This document shows, one piece after another, positions 1 to 9,370 of a stretch of 64,000 nucleotides of DNA; positions within the stretch are counted from its first letter, which is position 1, and every line of letters starts with the position of its first letter. The DNA comes from CAWACP01 sp963832965. GTDB taxonomy: Bacteria > Acidobacteriota > Terriglobia > Bryobacterales > Bryobacteraceae. The stretch spans positions 992,001-1,056,000 of the forward strand of contig CAWHVW010000002.1 in NCBI GenBank assembly GCA_963832965.1, written 5' to 3'. The position numbers were made by a program, and so were the translations under genes. The notes below the pieces were generated by a model. That model saw only the letters and a program-made list of their open reading frames with translations, was not told the DNA's origin and ran no database searches.

Positions 1-885
1 TTCCCGAAGCAGGAGATTACGAAGAAGGGCGTCACCAGCACCGTATTCGACGTCAGCAAACAGGTCACCAGCAACCTTGCGGCGCTGGGTATCGACTGCC
101 TCATCGCCATCGGCGGCGACGACACGCTCAGCTACGCCGCGCATCTGGACCGGCTCGGTTTCCCCGTGGTGGCCGTCCCCAAGACCATGGACAACGATGT
201 CCGCAACACCGAATATTGCATCGGCTTCTCCACCGCCATCACTCGCGCCACCGACGCCATCAATCGCCAGCGCACCACCGTGGGATCCCACGAGCGCGTC
301 GGCATCTTCCGCGTGTTTGGCCGCGACGCCGGCTACACCGCGCTCTACACCGCCTATGTCACCAACATCCGCTGCGTCATCCCGGAATACAAGGTGGATC
401 TGGCGAAACTCATCGATCTGCTGGTGTGCGACAAGAAAAACAATCCCAGCAATTACACGCTGGCGGTTCTCTCCGAGGGCGCGCAGTGGGAAGGCTACGA
501 AGTGAAGGAATACGGCGAGCCGGACGCATACGGGCATCGCAAGAAATTCAATGTGGCCGAAGCGCTGAGCGACGAGATTCAACGCAGCGCGAAGGAAGAG
601 ACCGTGGTCAGCGACCTGACCTACGATCTGCGCAGCGGCGCCCCGGACTTCGTGGACAAGCTGGTGGCGTCCACCTTCGCCACCATGGCCCTCGATTACG
701 TGCTCTCCGGCAGCAGCGGCAAGATGGCCGCGCTGGTGGAGGGCAAGTATGCCATGGTGGACATTCCCGATCCGAAACTGGGGCCGCGCCGGGTGGACGT
801 TGCGAATATGTACAACACCGAACGCTACCGCCCCAACTACAGTAACAAGACGGGTCTGCCGATCTTCCTCACGCGGGCATCCTGA
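1..885 (+). CDS. 6-phosphofructokinase, diphosphate-dependent type (5' partial)
   Basis: Phosphorylates fructose 6-phosphate to fructose 1,6-bisphosphate in the cytoplasm. The frame is open from base 1, so the start lies outside the window; 294 residues are visible. The sequence has IGGDDT (112-126) and PKTMDND (178-198). In the PfkA family ATP enzymes usually have GGDGT and PGTIDND, whereas Asp and Lys at these two places mark diphosphate-dependent enzymes, so PPi is the likely phosphoryl donor. The GSHERVGIFRVFGRDAGYTA segment is the sugar-phosphate binding region of the family. It is followed after 43 bp by an unrelated FAD enzyme on the same strand. The family call is secure; the donor is inferred from two residues. 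Confidence 0.9.
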   Translation, partial: FPKQEITKKGVTSTVFDVSKQVTSNLAALGIDCLIAIGGDDTLSYAAHLDRLGFPVVAVPKTMDNDVRNTEYCIGFSTAITRATDAINRQRTTVGSHERVGIFRVFGRDAGYTALYTAYVTNIRCVIPEYKVDLAKLIDLLVCDKKNNPSNYTLAVLSEGAQWEGYEVKEYGEPDAYGHRKKFNVAEALSDEIQRSAKEETVVSDLTYDLRSGAPDFVDKLVASTFATMALDYVLSGSSGKMAALVEGKYAMVDIPDPKLGPRRVDVANMYNTERYRPNYSNKTGLPIFLTRAS

Positions 886-928
886 AGAGGGCAGGCTACA
901 GGTCTGCCTTCTCTCCGCCCACCATCTG

Positions 929-2518
929 ATGGAACAGAAGCGAGCGGTTATCATCGGCGCCGGTCCGGCCGGACTCACGGCCGCGTGGGAGCTTTTGACG
1001 CGCACCGGCGTCCGCCCCGTGGTCGTCGAAAAGAGCGAATACATGGGCGGAATCTCCCGCACCGTGAATTACAAAGGGAATCGCATCGACATTGGCGGTC
1101 ACCGCTTCTTCTCCAAGTCGGACCGGGTGATGAACTGGTGGAGGAACATTATGCCGCTGGAGCGCCTGGCCAACGGCGCTTCCACCATCTCCTATCACCG
1201 CATGGAGCGGGAAGTGGCGGCCGATGCCTCCGCGCCCGACCCGGCGCAAACCGACAAAGTGATGCTGGTGCGGCCCCGGAAATCGCGCATTTACTACCTG
1301 CGCCGCTTCTTCGAATACCCGATTACGCTCAGCAAGAGCACGCTGGTCAACCTCGGGGTGGTTCGAACGGTCAAAATCGGCGTGAGTTACGTGCGCAGCG
1401 CGCTGTTCCCCATTAAAGAGGAACGCACGCTGGAGCAATTCATCATTAACCGTTTCGGACGTGAGCTGTATCGGACCTTTTTCCAGTCGTACACCGAGAA
1501 AGTCTGGGGCGTACCCTGCGACAAGATCAGCGCGGAGTGGGGCGCCCAGCGCATCAAGGGCCTGTCCATCTGGAAGACCCTCCAGCACGCCTTCCGCAAG
1601 GCTTTCGGCGGTTCCGGGAAAACCGGCCTGGGCCAGAAGGAAGTGCAGACCTCGCTCATCGAGCAGTTCATGTACCCGAAGCTGGGCCCCGGGCAGATGT
1701 GGGAGGAAGTGGCCTGCCAGGTGCTGAAACTGGGCGGCGCAATCCATACCGGGTATCGCGTGGACAGAATCGTCATGGATGGCGCGCGCGTTCGTGCCGT
1801 GCAGGCGACGAATGCGCTCACCGGCACGGCCGAGCTGTTCGAAGGCGATTACTTCTTTTCCACCGCGCCCATCAAGGAACTGCTGCGCGCGTTCGATCCC
1901 CCGCCACCCGCTAACGTGCTGGAAGTTTCCGATGGTCTGGTCTATCGCGATTTCATTACCGTGGGCCTGCTGGTGAACGGTCTCAAAATCAACGATTCGA
2001 CTCTGCAGGGCAAGAAGCTGATCAGCGACAACTGGATCTACATCCAGGAGCCCGATGTGCTGATCGGCCGTCTGCAGGTGTTCAACAACTGGAGTCCGTG
2101 GATGGTGAGCGACCCGGCGAAGGTATGGCTGGGCCTGGAGTATTTCTGCAACGAGGGCGATTCGTTGTGGACCCTCTCCGACGAGGCCATGATGCAGCTT
2201 GGCCGCGAGGAGCTGGCGAAGATCGGTATCATCGACGATGCCGCCGTAGTGGACGCCACCGTATTGCGCATGGAGAAAACCTACCCGGCGTACTTCGGCT
2301 CCTATGACCGTTTCGCGGAGGTGCGTGAATTCGTGGACGGCGTCGACAACCTGTTCCTGGTGGGCCGCAACGGCATGCACAAATACAACAACCAGGACCA
2401 CTCCATGCTCACCGCCATGATCGCCGTGGACAACATCGCCGCCGGGGTTACGGATAAGTCTAATCTCTGGGACGTCAACACGGAGATGGAATATCACGAG
2501 GACAAAGAAAAGCGGTAG
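929..2518 (+). CDS. FAD/NAD(P)-dependent oxidoreductase, amine oxidase/UDP-galactopyranose-mutase-like fold
   Basis: 529 residues. The N-terminus is a dinucleotide-binding fold, VIIGAGPAGLTAAWELL, followed by an acidic-basic end of strand 2 (VVVEK) and GGHRFFSKSDRVMNWW, a motif of the protoporphyrinogen-oxidase/UDP-galactopyranose-mutase-like superfamily. Near the C-terminus, GRNGMHKYNNQDHSMLTAM is the second FAD-contact segment. The frame is open upstream to 749, but homology begins at the ATG at 929, just before the Rossmann strand, so that start was chosen. The substrate is unknown. Such proteins often occur near polysaccharide genes, and a sugar-nucleotide epimerase lies convergently downstream. 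The gene is followed by a dispersed 25-bp repeat (2535-2560). Confidence 0.8.
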   Translation: MEQKRAVIIGAGPAGLTAAWELLTRTGVRPVVVEKSEYMGGISRTVNYKGNRIDIGGHRFFSKSDRVMNWWRNIMPLERLANGASTISYHRMEREVAADASAPDPAQTDKVMLVRPRKSRIYYLRRFFEYPITLSKSTLVNLGVVRTVKIGVSYVRSALFPIKEERTLEQFIINRFGRELYRTFFQSYTEKVWGVPCDKISAEWGAQRIKGLSIWKTLQHAFRKAFGGSGKTGLGQKEVQTSLIEQFMYPKLGPGQMWEEVACQVLKLGGAIHTGYRVDRIVMDGARVRAVQATNALTGTAELFEGDYFFSTAPIKELLRAFDPPPPANVLEVSDGLVYRDFITVGLLVNGLKINDSTLQGKKLISDNWIYIQEPDVLIGRLQVFNNWSPWMVSDPAKVWLGLEYFCNEGDSLWTLSDEAMMQLGREELAKIGIIDDAAVVDATVLRMEKTYPAYFGSYDRFAEVREFVDGVDNLFLVGRNGMHKYNNQDHSMLTAMIAVDNIAAGVTDKSNLWDVNTEMEYHEDKEKR

Positions 2519-2534
2519 CCTCGCTGGATGGTAA

Positions 2535-2560
2535 CCGAACCGCGACGGTGACGGAGCGGA
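2535..2560 (+). repeat. Dispersed intergenic repeat, copy A
   Basis: Begins CCGAACCGCGAC and ends GGAGCGGA. It lies in the 52-bp gap between two convergent genes. Near-identical copies lie at 38575, 45106, 55950 and 59848, with a partial inverted copy at 13170-13184. This copy and the one at 45106 have GGTGACGG in the middle; the others have AGTGATGG or AGTAATGG. Confidence 0.75.
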
Positions 2561-2570
2561 CCATATTTTA

Positions 2571-3506
2571 TCAGCCGCTCCGCTTGTACCAATCCAGCGT
2601 CCGCCGCAGCCCTTCCTGAAGCGAAAACGCCGGAGCGTGGCCAAGGTCGCGCACGGCCGCCGTAGTGTCCGCCTGCGAATCGCGCACGTCGCCCGCGCGC
2701 GGCGGGCCGTACATGGGCGGAATCGTCACCCCTTCAATCTTCTGCAGCTCTTCCCAGATGTAGTTCAGCGTGTATCGATTGCCGTTGCCCGCGTTATAGA
2801 AATTGCCGGATACGCCGGGCGCCGCCGCGGCTTTCCGCACCAGCGCCACCACGTCGTCCACGTACGTGAAATCGCGCGATTGCTCGCCGTCGCCATGAAT
2901 GGTGGGCGCGCGCCGTTCGATCAAAGCCCGCATGAAAAGCGAAAGAACGCCCGAATACGGACTGTTCGGATCCTGCCGCGGGCCGTACACATTGAAGAAC
3001 CGCAGCGAAACCGTTTCCACCCCAAAGCAGGAAGCGAACACGCTGGCATAATACTCGCCCATCAGTTTCTGCGCGGCATACGGAGATTTGGGCCGCGGGA
3101 TCATGTCCTCGCGCTTCGGCAGCACCGGCGTATCGCCATACGCCGAGGAGGAAGCCGCGTAGACCAGACGCCGTACTCCGCCCGCGGCGGCCGCGCGAAG
3201 CACTTGAAACGTTCCGTTGATGTTCACCTCGTGCGACGGCACCGGGTCGCTGATGGAGCGCGGAACGGAAGGGATGGCGGCCAGGTGAAACACGGCATCG
3301 GCCCCCCGAATTACCGGCGCGATGGCGTCATAGTCACGAATATCCAATTTGCAAAACTCAATCGCATGGCGAACTTCGTCGAGGTTGCGTTCGTGCCCGC
3401 TCAGCAGATTATCAATCACCACCGTCTGGCTTCCGTCCGCTGCACAAGCCCGCACCAGCGCGGAGCCGATGAAGCCCGCGCCTCCTGTAATCACGTATTT
3501 GGCCAT
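2571..3506 (-). CDS. NAD-dependent sugar-nucleotide epimerase (extended SDR, UDP-GlcNAc/glucose 4-epimerase-like)
   Basis: 311 residues from the ATG at 3506; a TTG two codons upstream (3512) is an alternative start. It has the NAD-binding motif GGAGFIGS at the N-terminus, AASSSAYG with the catalytic Ser region, YAAQK as the active-site YxxxK, and NVYGPRQDP, all typical of WbpP/GalE-type extended short-chain dehydrogenases. It probably interconverts the C4 epimers of a UDP-hexose or UDP-HexNAc in the cytoplasm for surface polysaccharide synthesis. It follows the 153-residue unknown gene on the same strand by 9 bp and is probably cotranscribed with it. The exact sugar cannot be fixed from sequence alone. 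Confidence 0.88.
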   Translation of the reverse strand: MAKYVITGGAGFIGSALVRACAADGSQTVVIDNLLSGHERNLDEVRHAIEFCKLDIRDYDAIAPVIRGADAVFHLAAIPSVPRSISDPVPSHEVNINGTFQVLRAAAAGGVRRLVYAASSSAYGDTPVLPKREDMIPRPKSPYAAQKLMGEYYASVFASCFGVETVSLRFFNVYGPRQDPNSPYSGVLSLFMRALIERRAPTIHGDGEQSRDFTYVDDVVALVRKAAAAPGVSGNFYNAGNGNRYTLNYIWEELQKIEGVTIPPMYGPPRAGDVRDSQADTTAAVRDLGHAPAFSLQEGLRRTLDWYKRSG

Positions 3507-3515
3507 TTTCAACGG

Positions 3516-3977
3516 TTAGCTGGCGGTCGCGGTCCGGGTGGGCGGAGTGCTCGTGCGCGCCACGAAAGCGGCGTAAGCGCCGGGGTTCGTGCGGTTCATG
3601 AATTCGATATAGCGCTCGCCCACTTCCTCCAGATTCCTGAGATAGTTCGGATTCGCGAATGCTTCCCGGATTTCCGCGATCATCGGCTTGTTTCGAGTCC
3701 AGGTCAGCAACAGCTCCTGGCCGCTCTGAAAAAACAACTCCTCGTTGAGCACCCCGCTGGTGATCAGCGAAGCCACCATCTCCCAGTAGCTGGTCACCAT
3801 GCGCAGCAGGGCGTTGGCCTCCGACCCCGGCGGGCAAAGGGCCATCGATTCCGCCAGCGTGCGGCAGTAGAAATTCGAGGTGAACCATTTCCGCGCTTCG
3901 CGTAACCGCTCCTCGCGGCGCATTTCATAAAGCTGAAGAATCAGCCGCGCGTCTTCGTAGGAAGGCTGTCGATCCAT
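3516..3977 (-). CDS. Hypothetical protein, helical, possible DUF4760-like
   Basis: 153 residues, no signal peptide. The sequence is predicted largely alpha-helical (LILQLYEMRREERLREARKWF, then NALLRMVTSYWEMVASLITSGVLNEELFF) and ends in a Ser/Thr-rich tail. The pattern of an N-terminal REARKWF helix followed by MVTSYWEMVASL resembles proteins with the DUF4760 label, but I do not recognise it firmly. It sits directly upstream of the epimerase with a 9-bp gap, so the two probably share a transcript. No catalytic motif is visible. Confidence 0.6.
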   Translation of the reverse strand: MDRQPSYEDARLILQLYEMRREERLREARKWFTSNFYCRTLAESMALCPPGSEANALLRMVTSYWEMVASLITSGVLNEELFFQSGQELLLTWTRNKPMIAEIREAFANPNYLRNLEEVGERYIEFMNRTNPGAYAAFVARTSTPPTRTATAS

Positions 3978-4007
3978 GAGTTGTATGATCCCACAATGGC
4001 AAGGCTC

Positions 4008-5471
4008 TCAATGGCCTCGTTGCAAATCATCGAGGGCTGCGCGGGCCGGGGCATAACCGGGATTCTTCCGGATCAGCTCCGTCAGCTCCCGCACAGCTTC
4101 CGCGCGGTTGCCTTCGGCGGCGAAAGCGCTCGCGAGGTTGAGTCTTGCGGCGGGCGAATCGGGGTCCAGCTTCACCGCCTCCTGGCAGTGCGCCAATGCC
4201 TCCATCGGCCGCGCCCGGTATTGCAGAACCGAACACAAATTGCTCTGGCTTTCCGCGTCTTCCGGCGAAAGCCGCAACGCCGCTTCCAGGCGCTGCTGGG
4301 CCTCGTCGAATTTCCCTTCCGCGGCCAGCACCACGCCCAGGTCCGCCTGCGCGGCCTCAAGGCGCGGATTCAGCGCGGCCGCGCGAACCAGCGACGGCGA
4401 GGCTTCATTCGTCTGGCCGGTCTTCAGCAGCTCGCGGCCCAGGTTCGCATACGCATCGGCATACGTGGGGTCAATTGCCATGGCTTCGTGGAATGCGGCA
4501 CTCGCCTCCGCGGACCGCCCCTCCCTCCCCAGAATGATGCCCATGTTATTCTCCATCACGTAATTCCCGGAGGTCACGGCCAGGGCGTGCTCGAAGAGCG
4601 CGTGGCTGTCGCTCCAGTAAGCCGTTTGCCGGAATGCCGTGACGGCCAGAGCCACCAGCGCCACCATGGAAACCCCTACCGCGCCTCGTTGCAAGTGCGG
4701 CCGTCCTTTCACCGCTGCCGCCACGGTCCACACCACCGCGATCGTCAGGCCAACCAGCGGGACGTAGGTGTAGCGGTCCGCCATCGCCTGTGAGCCAACC
4801 TGCACAATTCCGATCACTGGCACCAGCATGCCCAGATACCACAGCCAGCCCACCAGCATCCATGGGCTTTGCCGCACGCGAATCAACGCCACTGCGGTGA
4901 TGGCCGCAAGAACCAGCGCCGCGGCCAGCACCATTCCAGCGCCATGCGGGTGGGGCGGATAATATGCCGCCAGGTCCACCGGCCACAACGCTTTCCCCAT
5001 GTAGCTGACATAAGACACCAGAGCATTCGCAATGCGCGCGGACCAGGACAGATGCTCGAGCGACTCCATGGCGCCGTTGTTCTTCTGCGCAAGGTAAGTT
5101 GTCACGCTTACGACACCCGCCATCGCAAACAGGGGAGCTTTTTCCCACAAGGTGCGCTTGTTCAATGGCCACGCGAGCCGCCGCAGCGGCCAGAAGTCGA
5201 GCAGCAACAGGACAAACGGCCACGTCACCACCATAGGTTTGGCAATCAGGCTCAGCGCGAAAGTCAGCCCCACCAGCATGTACTTGCCGGGCGACGGAGC
5301 GCGGACGTATCGGACATAGAGCAAGAGCATGAGCATAGCCAGCAACGTGCTCAAGACATCCTTGCGCTCCGCGATCCACGCGACGGATTCGACGTGCAGC
5401 GGGTGCAATGCGAACACGCCGGCCACCATCGCGCACCGCCACGGCTGTTCCGTCATGCGCAACAGCGCCAA
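4008..5471 (-). CDS. TMTC-like membrane protein with C-terminal TPR repeats, C-terminal fragment
   Basis: 487 residues in this frame. It begins inside a conserved GT-C type membrane protein (FALHPLHVESVAWIAERKDVLS), continues through about eight hydrophobic segments and ends with roughly five TPR units (from NYVMENNMGIILGREGRSAE to NPGYAPARAALDD). This architecture matches bacterial TMTC-like proteins, probable O-glycosyltransferases or complex scaffolds in the inner membrane. The upstream frame (5453-5839) supplies the N-terminal part. The two frames overlap at a run of six T on the coding strand (5470-5475); one extra T or G restores LLLF-x-ALLRM. The apparent TTG start at 5471 is therefore an artefact of the frame break. 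The full gene should be about 610 residues. Confidence 0.75.
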   Translation of the reverse strand: MALLRMTEQPWRCAMVAGVFALHPLHVESVAWIAERKDVLSTLLAMLMLLLYVRYVRAPSPGKYMLVGLTFALSLIAKPMVVTWPFVLLLLDFWPLRRLAWPLNKRTLWEKAPLFAMAGVVSVTTYLAQKNNGAMESLEHLSWSARIANALVSYVSYMGKALWPVDLAAYYPPHPHGAGMVLAAALVLAAITAVALIRVRQSPWMLVGWLWYLGMLVPVIGIVQVGSQAMADRYTYVPLVGLTIAVVWTVAAAVKGRPHLQRGAVGVSMVALVALAVTAFRQTAYWSDSHALFEHALAVTSGNYVMENNMGIILGREGRSAEASAAFHEAMAIDPTYADAYANLGRELLKTGQTNEASPSLVRAAALNPRLEAAQADLGVVLAAEGKFDEAQQRLEAALRLSPEDAESQSNLCSVLQYRARPMEALAHCQEAVKLDPDSPAARLNLASAFAAEGNRAEAVRELTELIRKNPGYAPARAALDDLQRGH

Positions 5472-5839
5472 AAAAGCAGCAGCGTGCCCGCGACGTGCAG
5501 CAAGACGTTGACGGCGTGTTCAGCGCCGGCGTTCAATCCGAAGAGCTGGCAATCGAACTGGTACGAAAGCCAGGTGAGCGGGTACCAGTTCGCGTCGTAG
5601 GTTGTGGTCAGCGCCCACTCGATGTCCTTCGTGGAGAGCCCCCCGATAACCATGGGGTTCTGGTACACGAACTGGTCGTCGTCGTAAGCGACGTAGTCGT
5701 AATGAAATGCCTGGCCGTAGACGGCCAGGATCGCGCCCGCGAGCATTACGCAGACGACGGCGACGAAGACTCTCGTGCCAAACGCGGAGTCCGCGCGGGA
5801 CGGGGACGCCGGCGTTGGCGCAGTTCTCCGGCGTTTCAT
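5453..5839 (-). CDS. TMTC-like membrane protein, N-terminal fragment (frameshifted from 4008-5471)
   Basis: 128 residues. After a basic N-terminus it has one membrane segment (VFVAVVCVMLAGAILAVYG), then FHYDYVAYDDDQFVYQNP, whose acidic pair is the expected catalytic loop of GT-C/TMTC-like proteins, then WYPLTWLSYQFDCQLFG and HAVNVLLHVAGTLLLFW. The reading then runs into RCCA and a stop, while the neighbouring frame continues the family sequence. The gene lies 18 bp downstream of tssM on the same strand, so it may be at the end of the T6SS operon. The break is more likely a one-base assembly error in the T6 run than decay, because both halves are otherwise well conserved. Confidence 0.7.
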   Translation of the reverse strand: MKRRRTAPTPASPSRADSAFGTRVFVAVVCVMLAGAILAVYGQAFHYDYVAYDDDQFVYQNPMVIGGLSTKDIEWALTTTYDANWYPLTWLSYQFDCQLFGLNAGAEHAVNVLLHVAGTLLLFWRCCA

Positions 5840-5857
5840 GCCATGCGGTCCGCCGCC

Positions 5858-8800
5858 TTACTGCGCCACTCGCGAGACGCAATCATACCCGGACAGGAAG
5901 CCCTTCTGGAAGATGGGCGGCTGCATATCCAGGAAATACCGTACGGTGAGCGGCTTGCCGTTCTCGAGCGTCATGGGCTGCCGGCCCTGACCTTGCCGCG
6001 GCACCCATTCGAAGATGTATCCGCTGCCCGACGGCGTCGATTTGTCGGCGTCGCCGAAGAAGCGGAAGACGGCCCACAGACCGTCATAGCTCTCGAAGCC
6101 AAACTCGGGGCCGCCCAGGCTGCCGCTCAGGTGAGCCTCGTGCGTGCTGCCCGGCCATGAGAATTGCGCCGTTTGCCCGCTCGCCCCGGATGTCTTCAGC
6201 GTCTGGCCGTCCAGCCGCAGCGTCATGGATTTCAGGCCTTCCGAAGGCAGCGCGTGCATGCTGTACGTCAGGCGCGGCTCTTTAGATCCGCCCGCGTAGA
6301 ACGCGTCCGCGAGGGTAACGGCGTGGTTGAAGAACCGCACAAACTGCGGCGTCAAATGCACCGTGGAACCGCTGGCGGGCACGTATTGCGAGCCTGCCTT
6401 GGTCAGATACTGCTTGAGGTTCTGCTCGTAGAAAGTCCACAGCAGGCCGTCCGGCGGGCGCAGAATGGTATCCACTTCGTCGAGCGTGGCGTCGCGTGGC
6501 GACGCGCTGTTAAACGGATATTTGTTCACCACGCCGTTGAAGGCGGTGCAGAAATTGCGGCCGGCGCCGTTCAGTTGCGAGGGTCCGATATTGCCCAGCA
6601 GAGCCAGCACGTAGGTGATGGGGTCTTCCATCAGCTTCTGCGTCATCTGGTCCACCTTGCCCTCGCGGTCGGGGTTGAAATTGTTGGCCACCTGTTTGGT
6701 GATGCGCAACGCGTTCTGGGCGTCGTTAAGCGTCTGGTTGATGGCCGGATCGTTGGGCCCGCTGGCGCGCGAGGCCGCGTCCAGCGATTGTTCCAGACTC
6801 AGCAGCGCGTTGATGTACGGGCTGTTGTTGTCGGCAATCAGCTTGTCCATGCACGTCGTCGGCGGCGTAATGTATTGCAGCGGCTGGAAGGGCGCCTTGG
6901 CGTCGTCCGAAGAGACGTTGGTGTTCACCGAACCCACGCAGAACAACTGCAGCAGATACGACTGGTTATTCGACAGCAGATTCAGTTTCCGCGCCGCGTC
7001 GGCGATGCTCGCATAGCGAACGATGGACGAATTCTGCAGATATTCGCGCCAGTGCGCCACGTAATCGCTGTGGTACCGGGCGAGCAGTTCCGGAATCATC
7101 TTGTCGGGATCGATTGCCGTAAAGGCCTGCGGTCCCAGCACCCATTCCTCGCCGCCCAGATAGCGGCTGGCATGGTGAATGGCGTCGTCCATGAACACCC
7201 AGCCGTCCTTGCTGAATGCGCCCGCGATGTCCTTGTTGTTGGTCACCGCTTCGGCCGACCCCGGATACTGCTTGTTGAAGTTCACCGTCGGGTTGCGCCG
7301 CGACGCCTCGGCCAGCATGGCTTGATAGATTCGCTCCAGCGCGGCGAACTGCGCCAGATAATGCCTTGCCCTTGCCACCGCCTGGCCGTCGTTGTCGGAT
7401 GAATACGGGTTCTCGTAGCGCAGCTCGTCGCTATAAAAATCGAATTGTTGCTGGGCCAGCCGGGCGCGATCGGTATCGAGCGGGCGGCCAGTCAGCCAGT
7501 GCGTGTACAGGAACGGCGAGAGAAATTCCCGCGTGCTCTTGTCGTGGTTCGACGTCGTAATCAGGTACGCGCGCAGCGTGTTGTAGGCGGGCGTGTATTC
7601 GTCGTTGGGGCCGGGGGCGTCGGGAAGGCGCTGCAGCCACGCCAGGATCCCCGCCTGCGTGTTGCCGAACATCATGGAATGGAAACGGCCGAAGTACAGC
7701 CGGCGCACCGAAGGGTACAGCTCGTTGCCGGTGTAAAGGCCCCAGCGCAGGCTCCAGGGCGCGCCGTCGCGATGATAACGCGCCAGCGTTTCCACGGATT
7801 CGCGCAACGTCTCCAGCCGCTGCAGGGAGTCGATGGAGGGGAGTTCGTCGCCGGAATAGGGAATGGCGGAGATGCCGCGCGCGGCCTCCATCACATTGTG
7901 TTCCAGCGTCCGGTTGCCGAAGTAGGAAATCGTGAAAGCAGCCGTCAGCAGAAGGCAGAACGCCGCGGCGGCCGCGAACAGCCCGCGCCGCAGCAGTTCC
8001 GTCCGCACGTTGCGGCCGCTGGCGCCCAGCGCCGCGCGGTCCGCCAGAATCACGTCATTGAACAGGTGCGTCAGGAAGAGCCACTGCGGAATGCGCCGGC
8101 TTCCCGGGGAAACCTGCGGTGTGTCCGCCGGCTCCATGATCTGCTTCATCGAAAAGATGCCGGTGGCCTCTTCCGCCGAAGCGCGCCGCTCCTGGGCGTG
8201 CATGGCCTGCACCGGGCTGTCCCGGACTTCGATGGGCCGCACCCCGGAGAAATAAAACCCGCGCAGGAAGGGGCTGGCGCGCAACTGGCTGGGACGGCAC
8301 ACATCCACCAGAAACTGCACGATGCCCGTGCGCAGCTTGCGAAACTCGCGCGGAAATTCGTAGATGCCGCCCAGCTTCGTGGAGTCGTTTTCGCGCGCCA
8401 GAAACAGCGGCCGCTTGTCGCAGAGAGAGAACTGCAGCGCGGTCAGGGCATCGGTGAGGCGCTTCGTTTCTTCTTCCGCATACACGCCCACGCGGTTGCC
8501 CAGCACCACCGGCATGGTCGCTCCCACCACCTGGGTCACTTCGTCGTCGGTGAGATTGCGCACATACTCGCCGAAGAAAGAGACCCGGTCGGTGCGCGTG
8601 AACAAAACGTAAACGGGCAGGTTGATGCCCAACAAATTAGAGATCTCACCCAGCCGCGCATTCAGGTTCCGCGCCACCACCGTCATGGTTTCGCGCGCGC
8701 CCTGCTTCAGGAAAGACTCCGTGTCCACGCACAGCACCACCGCCCGCGGCGCCTGGTGCTTCCGCAGAAAGAGGGAAAGGACGCGCAACCTCTTGGAGCT

Positions 8801-9364
8801 GACGTGCTTCACCAGGTTGGCCCACCGCGGCGGGTCGCCCACCAGCCGCCCTCCGGCTTCCAGAAACGCCGTCTGCCGCGCAAACCACACGTTGGTGGCG
8901 CGCGTGGGGATCACCAGTCCCTCCTGCCACACCTGGCCGCTCAGCAATTCCGCCTCGACGCCGCAGTGCACCAGCGTGCTGGTTTTGGCGCTGGACGTCT
9001 GGCCCGCCAGGAACACCACGGGCAGCCGCGAAAGCTTGGCATCGCGTCCCAGAACCGAGGTCGTGAGCCGGTGTTCCGCTTCCTTCAGCAGAAAGTCGAT
9101 GTCGTCGCTTCCCGGCGCGGGTGCGGCTGGTCCGGCCCCCGCCGCCGCCGGCGTCGCCAGGGCGTCCTTCGCGGCCTTGGCGGTGGACCGCTTTCGCTGG
9201 AACCAGAACACCAGACCGTAAACCACCGTGCCCAGCGACATCAGCAGGGCGCGCACCACCATCGCCATGTTGCCGGTCAGGTGGAGCATGTCCACGAAGA
9301 ACCAGCTGAGCGCCATGTAGACAACCAGCCAGCCCGTGGAACCGAGAATGTAGCCAAGACCCAT
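5858..9364 (-). CDS. tssM: Type VI secretion system membrane subunit TssM (IcmF/VasK)
   Basis: 1168 residues, the usual length for the family. TssM is the large inner-membrane component that, with TssL and TssJ, anchors the T6SS baseplate and sheath. Two N-terminal membrane helices lie at about 9-27 and 33-55 and a third at 461-481, followed by a long periplasmic part. The cytoplasmic domain has a P-loop-like GQTSSAKTS at 121-129, in which the usual GKS/GKT is AKTS, a Walker B-like VVLCVDTES at 209-217, and FTRTD at 255-259. ATP binding may therefore be weak or absent. The C-terminal beta-rich domain (LTYSMHALPSEGLKSMTLRLDG) is typical. The gene follows tssL by 6 bp and tssK is next upstream. 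Confidence 0.93.
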   Translation of the reverse strand: MGLGYILGSTGWLVVYMALSWFFVDMLHLTGNMAMVVRALLMSLGTVVYGLVFWFQRKRSTAKAAKDALATPAAAGAGPAAPAPGSDDIDFLLKEAEHRLTTSVLGRDAKLSRLPVVFLAGQTSSAKTSTLVHCGVEAELLSGQVWQEGLVIPTRATNVWFARQTAFLEAGGRLVGDPPRWANLVKHVSSKRLRVLSLFLRKHQAPRAVVLCVDTESFLKQGARETMTVVARNLNARLGEISNLLGINLPVYVLFTRTDRVSFFGEYVRNLTDDEVTQVVGATMPVVLGNRVGVYAEEETKRLTDALTALQFSLCDKRPLFLARENDSTKLGGIYEFPREFRKLRTGIVQFLVDVCRPSQLRASPFLRGFYFSGVRPIEVRDSPVQAMHAQERRASAEEATGIFSMKQIMEPADTPQVSPGSRRIPQWLFLTHLFNDVILADRAALGASGRNVRTELLRRGLFAAAAAFCLLLTAAFTISYFGNRTLEHNVMEAARGISAIPYSGDELPSIDSLQRLETLRESVETLARYHRDGAPWSLRWGLYTGNELYPSVRRLYFGRFHSMMFGNTQAGILAWLQRLPDAPGPNDEYTPAYNTLRAYLITTSNHDKSTREFLSPFLYTHWLTGRPLDTDRARLAQQQFDFYSDELRYENPYSSDNDGQAVARARHYLAQFAALERIYQAMLAEASRRNPTVNFNKQYPGSAEAVTNNKDIAGAFSKDGWVFMDDAIHHASRYLGGEEWVLGPQAFTAIDPDKMIPELLARYHSDYVAHWREYLQNSSIVRYASIADAARKLNLLSNNQSYLLQLFCVGSVNTNVSSDDAKAPFQPLQYITPPTTCMDKLIADNNSPYINALLSLEQSLDAASRASGPNDPAINQTLNDAQNALRITKQVANNFNPDREGKVDQMTQKLMEDPITYVLALLGNIGPSQLNGAGRNFCTAFNGVVNKYPFNSASPRDATLDEVDTILRPPDGLLWTFYEQNLKQYLTKAGSQYVPASGSTVHLTPQFVRFFNHAVTLADAFYAGGSKEPRLTYSMHALPSEGLKSMTLRLDGQTLKTSGASGQTAQFSWPGSTHEAHLSGSLGGPEFGFESYDGLWAVFRFFGDADKSTPSGSGYIFEWVPRQGQGRQPMTLENGKPLTVRYFLDMQPPIFQKGFLSGYDCVSRVAQ

Positions 9365-9370
9365 GGCGAA

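Noticed and set aside
896..2644. 582-codon minus-strand open frame opposite the FAD oxidoreductase
   Set aside because: Shadow frame; no motif, while the plus frame has the FAD fold.
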